64,000 bases of DNA from Rhyacophila brunnea (GCA_022495005.1 JAGYXB010001997.1:496001-560000); one strand, 5' to 3'. Positions 44,301 to 55,060 are shown, counted from the stretch's first letter. Notes: a model not told the origin generated them from the letters alone. Numbers and translations: made by a program.

Positions 44301-46341
44301 AAATATTACATAAACTTAAACGTATTTTCAGATAATTATACATACAAAAAAACTCATCATGTGAGCAAAACACGTGTTGTAAAACAATTGTTATATGTGT
44401 GGAAATTGTTGTAGGTGGGCTGATAAGTGAAACACATGAAAGCAATTTTGATATCAGATTTATTTAATTTGATAATATTTTATGTTAATTTGGAAATATG
44501 TGAATATTATGCTGCGCCCCGAGGCTCACAACGGACTGTGTTTAGCAGGTCTCCACATATGTAATAGAAACGAAGTCATAAACTCATTTTATAAATTATA
44601 TTGTAGTAAACACCAAGTGAACTTAACAAAGCATAATATATTGTAATATTTATCTGGGAATTATCTGAATATTATAAATACTTTATTTATTTTATATTGT
44701 TATACTTACTCAAACTTATTATGTAGGTACCGTAACAAGTTATTTCAATTTAAATATCACTAAAAAAATAATTAAATAAAATAAACATAACTACGAAAGA
44801 CAGTCAAACCAAAGATAGGTAATTTGATGTTAAACATTCATATTGGTCCACGAAACAGGCCCCACGTACAAATTGCACAGTGTATGTTGAACCCTAATCA
44901 TAGTTTTGTATGAAGGTATCCGTACAAATATTACGTCTAATTTCCTTATAAACTATACACAACAGCTATGGGAACATTATCAATTTTTATGAATAAGTGA
45001 AGAATACAATGCTTTGTTATTTTAAAAAATAATATAGATATTGAAATATACGTATAAAAACTGTCGTTATGAATGATTTATTTATATAAAACATTATTCA
45101 ATAATGGCAGTATATTATATATTATACATATATTTATTTATTATTTATTAATCTATAGTCTGATTTGAGATACCTATATAATATTGATTACTTGTCAATG
45201 AATTGTTAGGATGTGATAAGATGTCATTGTAGCCCGAACTAAAAAAAATGTATAATTATAATAAAGGCATTTCTTAAAATTATCATTAATGAATTTCATT
45301 TAAAAGAGAATTATAAATTAATCATGTTGATTAAAATAACACAACATATTATGTAGTACCTACTTTATTGTATTTAGTTTTATAATAATCCGGGGAAGTT
45401 TCATCGTCATCTCATACATAATACACAATAATATATAATATTTATAATAATAAATTTTAAAGCCAATATTCTTTATCAAATATATGGACAAATTTAATGA
45501 TACATAAAATTGTACGAAATTCTCTGTTCACAAATAAATTTAATTAAACTAAACTTTTCAGAAAACATTAGTATAATCGTATTTAGGTGTTTAAACTGCA
45601 TACCATGTATCGAATGAAACCGATTCTGATTATTATTAAACTGAGTGGAATAAATACTATATAATATATTATGAATTGTGTTTTAATTTAACACAAAGTG
45701 TCTCCACCAAGAATTATTGACGGTTAACATCATTAAAAATTAAACATGTCAGATGTATTGATGGCATAAACCTATAATATGGGTAATATTTTGTGTCAGA
45801 ACATAATATGTATATCTTATAATCTAAGGATATTAATTTTGTCATTTAATGCAGCATATTTTAATGAACAATAATAATGTCTTTTTATTAGGAATTTTAA
45901 TGAAAAAAAAAATAAACAACATAAAAAACTAACAAATAAGAAATAGAAAAGTATTAGTTTGTAATATTTTATAGTATGTATCTTTCCCCTAAAAAGTACA
46001 AGTTGCGGTTATCAGTGTGTTAATCTTTCCGGAAGATTACCTTCCACTGTCCGTTCGTATGGAACTGGAAGTGCCTTTAACACATTCTTTCACCGGACTA
46101 CATAACCTTTCTATCTCTCGACTCGATCAATTATTATTTAAAACACGTTTTTTTGGGGAAACAATGTGTGTCCATAATCACTATGGCTACAGGGTGTTAT
46201 GAAAGTAAGAAATTTTAAAATGACTGGGCATACTGGGCATGCCGAAGCATGTTGTCTACCAAAGAATTGATTATATATACAGAACAGATTAATTATTAAT
46301 ATATACATATAAAAGGTAGTAAAGTTACGGTATTAAAACTT
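41321..46341. other. 5-kb AT-rich stretch with nothing recognised
   Basis: Very AT-rich, with short A/T runs and no TIR pair, SINE head, LINE motif or exon-like frame that I could identify on either strand. It is the largest featureless interval in the window. Confidence 0.5.
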
Positions 46342-46569
46342 TTATTTAATTCTTTAGTTCGAAGCAGACTTGAGAGTGGGTCTATTGTTTTGGCACCGCA
46401 TCAGTTGAAGTATGGCCTTATGGTGGAGAGGGTACAGAAGAAATTCTTGAAACTCCTTTACTTGAGGTTGTATGGATACTATCCGTGGCTTTATCCAACT
46501 GACTTTCTCTTAGGCTTGCTTACTCAGTGGCGAAGGATGGAGGCATATGTTAAGATTCTACATAAATAG
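46342..46569 (+). pseudogene. jockey-like LINE fragment (post-RT)
   Basis: Open frame to the TAG at 46567-46569: NSLVRSRLESGSIVLAPHQ, YGLMVERVQKKFLKLLYL, YYPWLYPTDFLLGLLTQWRR. This is the conserved post-RT segment of jockey-like elements (L-RS-LEYGS-VW, then ERVQ-RFLR, then LGL--L--RR). It closely matches 59895-60505. It lacks the RT core and the CRTN terminus. Confidence 0.8.
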
Positions 46570-46835
46570 TGCACATTAAACTCTGTCAGTCATATTTATT
46601 TGTTTTCATTGAAATAAGAATATAATTTGCAGATGGTGTTAGTTAGTTTTTTTTTTAAATTCAATTAAGCCCTGCATAACCAAACCATAATGGTTTAGGT
46701 TTCGATAAAAATAGTGCACACTTTTTTAATCATACTTATTTTTTTTCGTTGAATTAAGAATACATATTACGGATGCAGTAGTTTTTTTTAAAATTTATTA
46801 AGCTCTGCTTAAACCATACTACAATAGATAGAAAG
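46564..46835 (+). repeat. 146-bp tandem duplication
   Basis: Two diverged units each begin AATAGTGCACA and contain TCATA-TTATTT, AATAAGAATA or AATTAAGAATA, and (A)AATT-A-TTAAGC-CTGC. The second starts near 46709. A weakly similar stretch occurs at 52137-52260. Confidence 0.55.
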
Positions 46836-46891
46836 TGTTATTCTATCTGTAAAATGTCTAAAATTAGCATAATTTTAGATATTTTATAGAT

Positions 46892-47828
46892 AGACGAATA
46901 TTTTGGAAAATGGGAATTACAGAATAAAAATGAACCACGAGTTGGAAGTACGATACTATAAGTCCCAAAGACTACGATGGGCGGGACATGTGGAGAGAAT
47001 GCCTAAAGTTAGAGCGCCAAGGATCATGACAAAGTGGCTACCCAGTGACGTCCCTAGACAAAATGCCGCCCCTAGGCAGTGCCAAAATGCCGCCACATTT
47101 TTTTATACTTACAGTACTTTTTATCATCCTTTCATGACTCCAATATCTAAGAAAATTGTTGTATGGATTCGTTACTAGCAAGATATATACCACTAAATCT
47201 AATTTAAATGCCATCTCTGCTCCAATAAGCAATATTGCGAGTCTACGGTTTCAGATAGGTGTCTACATTTAAAAATACACTTGACAAGAGTGACTGGTAA
47301 ACATATTTGGATAAATTTTAAATTAGGTATGCACGTGTCATTGCTGTTCACCAAGAACGTGACGTCCAAGGACGACGGAAGTAAACTAGACATCGCGAAA
47401 CCGAGAAAAAATCCTGTTGAAACTTTTATAGTTGGTAGGTACCTAATGAATACATTTTGTTGCCAATCAGTGAGCTGATTTTTGTAATGAAAATGTATTT
47501 CCTGTGTTACTAAGTTTAGGTAGCTATTTCTATACTTATATACCCAGTGATTCTCCTCGATTTGCCGCCCTTTGGGTAACTGCCGCCCCCATGCAAAGCT
47601 CAATCTGCCTACCCCCACGGGACGTCACTGTGGCTACCCCAACGGAAGAGACCCAGAAGCCGTCCAAGAAGTAGATGAGCTGACACCGTAGAAGTGGACT
47701 GGCTTCAAATAGGATGACCCGGTAACTGGAGAAGTGTGGCGAGAGCCGGAGTGGGTGGAGAGCGGTTGTGGAGGAGGCCAAATCTCACCCCGGGATGTAG
47801 CGCCGCGGAAGAAGAAGACGAATATTTT
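46892..47828 (+). mobile_element. 5'-truncated LINE with 13-bp TSD, split by a hAT element
   Basis: The insertion (46905-47815) is bounded by AGACGAATATTTT at 46892-46904 and 47816-47828. Its 5' part reads YYKSQRLRWAGHVERMPK and TKWLP (C-terminal LINE tail). The 3' part resumes at 47639 with CAACGGAAGAGACCCAGAAG and ends CGGAAGAAGAAG, an (AAG)-type tail. Between them is the hAT element 47043-47630. Excising that element and one TSD copy makes the LINE reading continuous at this point. Two dated events are thus visible: LINE first, hAT second. Confidence 0.85.
47043..47630. mobile_element. 588-bp non-autonomous hAT element, perfect TSD
   Basis: Ends CAGTGACGTCCC and GGGACGTCACTG are a perfect 12-bp TIR; TGGCTACC octamers at 47035-47042 and 47631-47638 are identical. 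GCCGCCCCTAGGCAGTGCC near the left end and GCCGCCCTTTGGG near the right end form a looser subterminal inverted region. A 139-codon minus frame (47199-47618), the longest in the window, spans it but overlaps the right TIR and has no hAT domain I can recognise. It is either chance or a rump of a deleted transposase. Confidence 0.93.
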
Positions 47829-47971
47829 ATTACTGTTATCTATTATCGCTTAGCTTACGCAGAGTTGAGTTGAATTGATTTTTTTCCCGCCATAAGTACA
47901 TATTGAATTTTGTCACTATTTTTGGTGATTTATTTAATTTTATTAAATACTTCTGCTTTCTGTTATGGCCA

Positions 47972-48345
47972 TGCATTAGTTGAGGCACGGTCTAAAAAGA
48001 TCGTTGCTAGACGATGCGCGGATTGCGGGTCGCGGGTGCAAATGACGCCTGTCAAACGAAATATTATTTGTCATATAAATCCAACATACGTCCATTTTAT
48101 GTTCTGTTTATTGTTCTATTAGTAACAATAATAATATATTCATTGACATGTTTTCTTTTTAAAGTAAATGGGTAACGTTTTAGTCATCTTTACACGATTT
48201 TAGAATTAATTGACCCGTCGCCATCACGCAGCAAAGTGACGTGTTTCTGGCTCGACATTCTCTCACTGAATGCTAGCGAGTCCAAAATTTCGTCGCGCCT
48301 ACAGTTGAAAATTATTTGGCGTTTCACTGATGCGTCACCTTAATC
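47972..48345 (+). repeat. dispersed repeat R2, copy 2
   Basis: Second copy of 10297-10668, in the same orientation and collinear throughout, with GCGGGTCGCGGGTGCAAATG near its start and CAGTTGAAAATTATTTGG near its end. Divergence is substantial and no frame is conserved. Confidence 0.6.
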
Positions 48346-48951
48346 GGTTGGTAAATTTATTTTTAGTGAGTCTGTAGTTAACATATTATATTGCAGTAGT
48401 TAATCTAGAACGTCACAAGAAGAATGATTGATAAGTGATGAAAATACTTGTTATGAATGCTCCGAACAACAAATTTGAATTTCAAAGTTGTATTTTTTAA
48501 CTTAACGTAATGTATGGTTCTTTCAAGAATTAGTAATAGCGTTGGCAGAATACGTATTTGTAACGTTGTTATCAGCGGTAATCTAATTTGCTGTGTATTT
48601 TTAATATACTCTTGTAGAAAAATATAGACTTCCTTAATACTATTAAAATTTAAATAAAAGCCAACAATATTAACATCAATTTAACATGTCATCTTATTAT
48701 GTTAGGCCTAAATTGAATGTTAGCTAGAAAATGGCGAATTCATAAAATATTAATTACCTTCAAGTAAAAGAAATGTTGTAAGATATATTTTTAAATAAAC
48801 TAGTCAATAAAAATAATAAACAGATAATGATATCTAGAGATACACGTGTTTAACAATTCTATTTGAAATTTATTAGATTAGACACTCGGGTTAATTACGA
48901 CAACTAAAATAATGTTTTTTGAAAAAAAAAATGGTTATATTTAACTTACAC
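48346..48951. other. no recognised feature
   Basis: AT-rich sequence; nothing recognised. Confidence 0.4.
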
Positions 48952-49440
48952 AATTTGAAAACACGTCAAGGTATGTCCACGATAGCCGAGCGGCTTACGC
49001 GTCAGCTTATAATGTCGTGGGGTGCTAGGTTTGCATCCCGAGTCTGGTAAATATACATATATTTTTTTTAATTTGTGTTTGGAGTCAGAGTATGCACCTA
49101 ATAGGTTGACCAAGTGGTTAACATCCATTTATCGTAAGAATAAAAATGTGTTAATACAAACCTTCACTCTGTGGATGCCTATATAATCTTATTAGGATCG
49201 GACATGGTTGAAAGAAATACGCCGTGTGGGATTTAATTAGCATTCACTGGATTTGCGCCAATGTGTTGTACCAATAATTGAGCTATGTGCGTCCTATCTA
49301 ATTACGACGAAATTAACTAGAAGCGCTTCATAAATTGCGTTTTTAGCAGTCAGCCTTTGTATTTTTAAATCGAAGTATCAAATACCTTAATTACTAACCG
49401 GTGGTAAGATCTCTCAAAATATTACGTACCTACTTGAGTG
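48952..49440 (-). repeat. tRNA-cored element (type-B), interrupted by SINE-A
   Basis: On the plus strand CAATTTGAAAACACGTCA (end of the element) is followed by SINE-A (48976-49216). Next come the type-B module on the minus strand (49219-49293: TAGCTCAATTATTGGTACAA on the complement), then CTAATTACGACGAAATTAAC, AAATTGCGTTTTTAGCAGTC, TAATTACTAACCGGTGG and GATCTCTCAAAATATTACG. The head's T arm is eroded (GTGGGATTTAATTAG). Confidence 0.65.
48976..49216 (+). repeat. SINE-A, full-length, plus strand
   Basis: TCCACGATAGCCGAGCGGCTTA starts the head; TAGGTTTGCATCCCGAG carries the B box; the body runs CACCTAATAGGTTGACCAAG, TAACATCCATTTATCGTAAG, CTTCACTCTGTGGATGCC, and ends TTAGGATCGGACATGGTTG with GAAAGAAA. 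It is the best plus-strand copy. It lies within the tRNA-cored repeat 48952-49440. Confidence 0.85.
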
Positions 49441-50191
49441 TAGAGTTTTTCAATTTTTGATTTAGGGATACTTTAATAGCTCTAAATATTTACTGGACAT
49501 CATTATCATCGTCGTTTTAGCGACCTTTGCATGGTATTCGCACTCTCCTAAAACTTACTTGACTTTTTAGTCGCCAGGTACTTCCGCTAAGCTCGATTAT
49601 TTAACAGGTTCATACACCTTTGAGGTATTTTAATATATCTTGGGTGATGATTATCTGTTCTTTGATCGATGTACTTGCCCATCTCCATTTGGAGGCCTAT
49701 TCGCATTGTATTATGATTGTTCCCATAACTATTTATTTTATTTTCTATCAGTAACCGTTATGTCAAACATGTAGCTGTATGTTACTTTAAATTTTTAACC
49801 ACAGCTTCTGCGTATGAATTTGAAAACTGCAATAATTTAATAATTTTGCTGATAGTGTTCATTTTGAATATTATTTCAAGGTTTTGATTTAATGATGACA
49901 TTCGATGTAAAAAGATATTTTCTTTAACAATTATTAAAAAAAAGTTTTAAATTCTATTAGGAAATAATAAGTTTAACAAAAAAAAAAAATCAAACGGTCT
50001 TTTACCAAAACTTTTACCAAACCAATGTTTTTTAGTTGTTGTTGTATCTAAGTAATTAATCGATATATTATTATATATTAGAATATAGTATAATAATAAT
50101 TATAATTTATTCTTAAATGTTACGGATATTTTTTTCACACAATACAATTTAAAATGTTATAGGCTAATCATTATTTTAAGAAACTATTTTT
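49441..50191. other. no recognised feature
   Basis: AT-rich sequence; nothing recognised. Confidence 0.4.
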
Positions 50192-50701
50192 GAAGTTATA
50201 CTTCTTTTGGCGCCTTTGGGAAATCAGATCAGAGTGTATTTTTGGCGTGTGACATGTAACACATAATTTATTTTTACACACGAAAAAAAACGCACTCGAT
50301 TGGATTAGTACCACCGATTGTTCGGTAATCAGCCAAACGCACTACCTTTACGCCCCAGTATGATACTGTAATCGTGACGATTATACTGTATACTATTATA
50401 GTTTATAATTGTTTCGTTGCCTAGGCAGCTAATTTATTATTGTCGGCCATTTGCAATGTCTTACGTTAACAAACGATTAAATGTCAGAGTGACAGTTGCT
50501 ACTTTAAAAATAAAAGCAGCAAGAAACCATTATATAATTTAGTAATATAAGTTAAAGTGTATAGAAATAAACCAACGGCGTTCTAATAAGCGGTCCTTTT
50601 TCTTGAGTGTGTAATTTAAAAAGATAATTAAGAGCTAGTCAAAGAATCTAGTTTATCACAAGTTTTGTTTTTGTTTTGTTACGCCAAAGAAGTATAACTT
50701 C
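50192..50701. mobile_element. inverted-repeat element Y, copy 2
   Basis: GAAGTTATACTTCTTTTGGC at the left and GCCAAAGAAGTATAACTTC at the right, as in 16856-17499. The shared left subterminal words are AGATCAGAGTGTAT and TTTGGCGTGTGAC. Right-side homology continues outward (GTAC...ACACACCGATTTTT), so the mobile unit may be larger than its TIR-bounded core. The interior differs from copy 1. Confidence 0.6.
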
Positions 50702-50786
50702 TAGCGAGCGTACATAAGTAGACACACCGATTTTTTTTAATCAACGATTAATTCACAAGATTAAAAAATGTAGAATTCTAATTATT

Positions 50787-51004
50787 GAACATACATACTT
50801 TTGAAAACGCTTCTGAGAAAATAATATATTATAACCAATAGAAAAAATCTTTTTTGTAAAAAGTAGACAGTCAGCAGGAATCAACGCGTGTCACCCGAGA
50901 GATGCAGGTTCGATCATGTTGGGTATCTTACTTTTTTTAAAAAAGATATTTTCGATTGGTTATAATATATTTTCTCAGAAGTGTTTACAAAATTATGTAT
51001 GTTC
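50787..51004. repeat. fold-back of tRNA-cored element 3' bodies
   Basis: The left arm 50787-50864 (GAACATACATACTTTTGAAA, CTTCTGAGAAAATAATATAT, ACCAATAGAAAAAATC) and right arm 50929-51004 (its complement, ending TTATGTATGTTC) are about 77 bp each with few mismatches. The 64-nt spacer keeps tRNA debris: GAGAGATGCAGGTTCGATC, GGGTATC. It has the same architecture as 26016-26270, with the tRNA modules collapsed to one remnant. Confidence 0.8.
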
Positions 51005-51776
51005 ATTAATTTAAAAAATAGATATAAAAAATTATGGCTGCTATCTCAATGTAACAATGGTGTCTGAAAATAAATTCCACTGCAATAATTAAAAGGGACT
51101 TAAAAATTATCATTCATGGGCGGAATATTCCCTTTTAATCCCGAACACATGCTTGTTTTCAGTAAGTGGCTGCTCGATTCCCAGTGCTCGATGATTGGCA
51201 TTCGCGGAAGGCCCTCCCTGGATGCGGTCCACATTTTTCTCATTTCCCGGCGCGTACGTTAGAAGGCGCGGGGAGTCGTCTAAAAAAACTAATTAAAAAA
51301 GCAATCAAGGCTTTTCTTGGGCGAACTTCCCCCTCGCGTCGAACCGCCCCTGCCTCCCTTGTTTCCTTCTCCATTCGTTCCGTTTCCCCCTTTTACTTTG
51401 AATATCGAAGGAAATGGGATGAAAGGGCGTAAGTGACACTTTGTCGATTTGAGCGATATATGAAGCTGCACAGGGTGATGATATTTGAGTTAGTTTCACC
51501 CCTATTATATATAAAATTAGTAAGATTACGTAGGTCATAACGTACCTATAATAAAAACACATACTATTATGGTCATAATCCTTATATTAACACATTCACT
51601 GATGACCAGATAATTACTAATTAATTACCACATTTAAATACCATGCTAGTTATATATAATTTCCAATTAATGGTTACTCACCTAGCGCGTCTTTAGCACT
51701 AAAAGACTTAAACGAAGATGCGTAATAAATACATATAAAATATTCCATGTTGGACGTATATTTTCAAAAACTGATG
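51005..51776. other. no gene; GC-rich patch 51160-51450
   Basis: The patch has a compositionally unusual CCCTCCCTGGATGCGGTCC, CGGCGCGTACG and pyrimidine-rich CCTCCCTTGTTTCCTTCTCC. An 88-codon plus frame (51166-51432) opens at GTG and has no recognised domain. It could be a single-copy regulatory or 5' UTR-like segment. Confidence 0.35.
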
Positions 51777-52356
51777 TCATAATACAAGTGTTCTTAACTT
51801 TTTTTGCGGTAGCGGGGGCATTTGAGCTTTGGGATAATGGTGGCGGACGTACATCGGATATCTGAAAAAATAAGATTTAAGTATTATTATGTTACATTTA
51901 TTATATCGGTAGATTATACATTTAAACGCCTGTGAGGGCATTTACAAAATAAGTATACAACATCCATACAGTTACATATAGAAAATAAAAGGAGATAAAA
52001 CACAATAAAGAGTAAAACGTTTAGTATGAAATATCAGTAGCCTGATGCTGAGTACTTCCGCTACACGGAAGTGTATTGGAACATGTATATGTTTTACCCA
52101 ATGTCTCAAAAGGTTACCGACCACTGATGTAGATAGTGTTTGTTACTTTTTAAAATTCAATTAAACCCCCAAGTCATATTAGATAATAGTCAAAAAAATA
52201 TTCGTTTTTATGAAATATCTTAAATTAAGCCATTAAACCATAAATTTTTTTAGATATTTTATAAATAGAAGAATATTTTTTATCGTCAATTTGTTTAGTA
52301 TAGTATTCGCATATTAACGTATATTTGGTTAAAAATATAAATTAATAATGTTAGAA

Positions 52357-54530
52357 ATACATATCTAATATATAAAAAATAATATTTGTTTGTGGGTTTG
52401 TTTGTTTGTTTGTTCGTTTTGAATGCACTGCCATACCGTTCATCCGATTGCGATAAAACTTTGTCAACTTATTGCTTGCACTTTCGCGAAGAGTATAGGC
52501 TATACTAATATATAAAAATGAATGTCTGTCTGTCTGTATGTCTGTCTGTCTGTGTGTATGTCCCGTATGCGTTCCTATACCATTCAACTGATTGCGATGA
52601 GGTTTCTGAATTAGAAAAATCATCATTTTCTTCTTCTTCTTCATTCTATTTTCTTTTATTCGTATGGTTCCTATACCATTCATCCGATTGCGATGAAATT
52701 TTGGTAAGTGGTTGTATGCACACCCATGAAGGTTTCTAAATTAGAAAAATCATTATTTTCTTCTTCTTCATTCTATCTTCTTTTATTCGTATTGTTCCTA
52801 TAGCATTCATTCGATTGCGATGAAACTTTCATCGGTTGTTGTGGTAACACCTGTAAAGGTTTCTGAATTAGTACAACCATCTTCTTCTTTTTCTTCATTC
52901 TATCTTCTTTTATTCGTATGGTTCCTATATCATTCATCCGATTGCTATGAAACCTTCATAAGTTGTTGTGGTAACACCCGTAAAGGTTTCTGAATTAGTA
53001 CAACTATCTTCTTCTTCTTCTTCATTATATCTTCTTTTATTCGTATGGTCCCTATATCATTCATCCGATTCCGATCGTCAGTGGTTGTGCTAACACCCGC
53101 GAAGGTTTCTGAATTTGTACAACCATCTTCTTCTTCTTCTTTATTATATATGTATTCTTTTATTCGTATGGTTCCTATATCATTCATCCGATTGCGATGA
53201 AACCTTCATCAGTTTTTGTGGTAACACCCGTAAAGGTTTCTGAATTAGTACAACCATCTTCTTCTTCTTCTTCTTCTTCTTCTTCTTCATTATTTCTTCT
53301 TTTATTTCTTCTTTTATTCGTATGGTCCCTATATCATTCATCCGATTGCGATGAAACTTTCGTCAGTGGTTGTGCCAACACCCGCAAAGGTTTATGAATT
53401 TGTACAAACATTTTCTTCGTCTTCTTCATTATATCTTCTTTTATTCGTATGGTTCCTATACCATTCATCCGATTGCGATGAAACCTTCGCCAGTTGTTGT
53501 GATAACACCCGCAAAGGTTTCTATTTGTATTATTGTATATTCTTCTATTTGTATGAGTTCCTATTCCATTCATCCGATTGCGATGAAACCTTTATCAGTT
53601 TTTGTGGTAACACCCGTAAAGGTTTCTGAATTAGTACAACCATCTTCTTCTTCTTCTTCATTATTTCTTCTTTTATTCGTATGGTCCCTATATCATTCAT
53701 CCGATTGCGATGAAACTTTCGTCAGTAATTGTGCCAACACCCGCGAAGGTTTCTAAATTAGTACAACCATCTTCTTCTTATATTCTATCTTCTTCTATTC
53801 GTATGCGTTCCTATACCATTCATCTGATTGCAATGAAATTTTTAACAAGTGTTGTGCTCACGCCCGCAAAGGTTAATGAATTGATAAAACTATTTTCTTC
53901 AACTTTTTCTTCAATTCTATCTTCTTCTATTCGTGTGCGTTCTTATACTATTCATCCGATTTCGATGACATTTTGACCAGTTGTTGTGCGCACGCCCGCA
54001 AAGGTTTTTGAATTAGTACAACAATCTTCTTCTTCTTCTATTCGTATGCGTTCCTATACCATTCATCTGATTGCAATGAAATTTTGATCAAGTATTGTGC
54101 TCACGCCCGCCAAGGTTTCTGAATTGAGGCAACCATTTTTTCTTCTTTTTCATCTATTCTATCTTCTTCTATTCGTATGCGTTCTTATACCATTCATTTG
54201 ATTGCGATGAAATTTTTGTAAGTTGTTGTGCGCACACCTGCAAAGGTTTCTAAATTAGTATTATATAAAATACAAAGTTCGTTTAATCCAATTTTGGTTT
54301 GTTAGTGCATATTAATAACATTAATAACGTTTGCGTGTTTTGGATTCGATTTTAATTTAGTGTTCTTTTGTTTGACCTTTACTCCTATTAGAATTATTTT
54401 CATATTGATATATTGTATTACACAGATATTTTAATATTAAAAAATAATTACCTCTTATTATTTTTTAAATATCTAAGATAAATATAACCACGAAGCGACC
54501 CTGTGCGAAGCCGGGTACTTCAGCTAGTTA
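52357..54530 (+). mobile_element. Helentron-like non-autonomous element with internal minisatellite
   Basis: The left side has ATCTAATATATAAA with a TTTG-rich tract (52386-52418), repeated at 52503 as ATACTAATATATAAA with a TGTC tract (52518-52560). The right side ends ACCCTGTGCGAAGCCGGGTACTTCAGCTAGT. The ACCC...GGGT hairpin, about 10 bases before CTAG and followed by T, is the 3'-end style of arthropod Helitron/Helentron (DINE-1-like) elements, which often carry tandem repeats inside. No Rep/helicase frame is present. Confidence 0.55.
52555..54262 (+). repeat. 127-bp minisatellite, about 14 units
   Basis: Each unit carries TTCCTATACCATTCATCCGA, TTGCGATGAAACTTTC, (AC)ACCCGCAAAGGTTTCTGAAT and a (TTC)n tract before TATTCGTATG. 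CATTCA positions (52581, 52677, 52804, 52931, 53058, 53181, 53335, 53462, 53567, 53694, 53817, 53949, 54060, 54191) give a modal period of 127 bp. Departures are explained mostly by (TTC)n length. Since 127 is not a multiple of three, the serine-rich frames across it shift every unit and are not genes. Confidence 0.92.
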
Positions 54531-54631
54531 GTAATAAAATATCGTCAATTTGTTAACTTATTAACGTATATTTGTCTTACTAAGGTTAAAAATATAAATT
54601 ATTAATTTAAGAAATACAATAATAAAATAAA

Positions 54632-54718
54632 GATGGATTCGAACCCACGCCAACAGAACTGCAATTCAATTTGTATACAATTATTACTGCAGCCTTAGAC
54701 CACTCCGCCACCGTGCTC
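54632..54718 (-). pseudogene. tRNA-Leu/Ser-like pseudogene with long anticodon loop
   Basis: The minus strand reads CACGGTGGCGGAGTGGTCTA then AAGGCTGCAG, a roughly 24-nt A/T-rich insert, TTGCAGTTCTG and GGCGTGGGTTCGAATCCATC. The CTGCA/TGCAG pair could be an anticodon stem holding an intron-sized loop, as in some intron-containing eukaryotic tRNA-Leu genes. The T arm has a mismatched 3' strand and there is no acceptor pairing, so it is not functional. Confidence 0.5.
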
Positions 54719-55060
54719 ATCGCGATTTTGTGAAACATTGTAATAACATAGTAATGGTAACATTTTGTGTTACACTCAAATTTGGTGCATAGAATTTTAT
54801 TTTAATGTCGCGGCGAGCGGTAATACAAAAATATTCAAAATAACACAGGATATTAGTGTGATCTTTGATATTGCATTTCACTTACTATCTAGCATTATGT
54901 AACATTGCATTACAACTTATTCATAAAATAACAAATATATGGTTATTATGATGTGATTTCAATAAATAATTTTATTAAAAAATAAATTTTTTCGTTATTT
55001 AATACGCAGGCGCATGAAAATGGCTCCGCGGGCACGCGGTTAAGAATCCCTGTCATAATA

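Larger units (their letters stand above)
51785..55052. mobile_element. 3.27-kb hAT-like element carrying nested repeats
   Basis: The left end CAAGTGTTCTTAAC and the reverse complement of the right end, CAGGGATTCTTAAC, match at 11 of 14 positions. Perfect TCATAATA octamers flank at 51777-51784 and 55053-55060. No transposase frame is seen. The interior holds a hAT-type end fragment (GGTTACCGACCACTG, ending 52132), the Helentron-like unit 52357-54530, and a tRNA-like pseudogene. The original element was probably much smaller and was expanded by insertions. The two ends are diverged, so the assignment rests mainly on the exact TSD. Confidence 0.6.

Noticed and set aside
47199..47618. 139-codon minus-strand frame, the longest in the window
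   Set aside because: It lies wholly within the non-autonomous hAT element 47043-47630, runs into its TIR, and shows no transposase motif. Kept only as a remark under that element.
51166..51432. 88-codon plus frame with basic and hydrophobic segments
   Set aside because: It opens at GTG, has no recognised domain and owes its length to local GC richness, which lowers stop-codon density. Too weak to call a gene.
53351..53976. Serine-rich overlapping frames of 79-128 codons
   Set aside because: They are translations of the 127-bp minisatellite and its (TTC)n tracts. The period is not a multiple of three, so no frame is conserved between units.
52555..54262. CRISPR-like regularly spaced repeats
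   Set aside because: Units are head-to-tail with no unique spacers, in an evidently eukaryotic sequence. It is a minisatellite.
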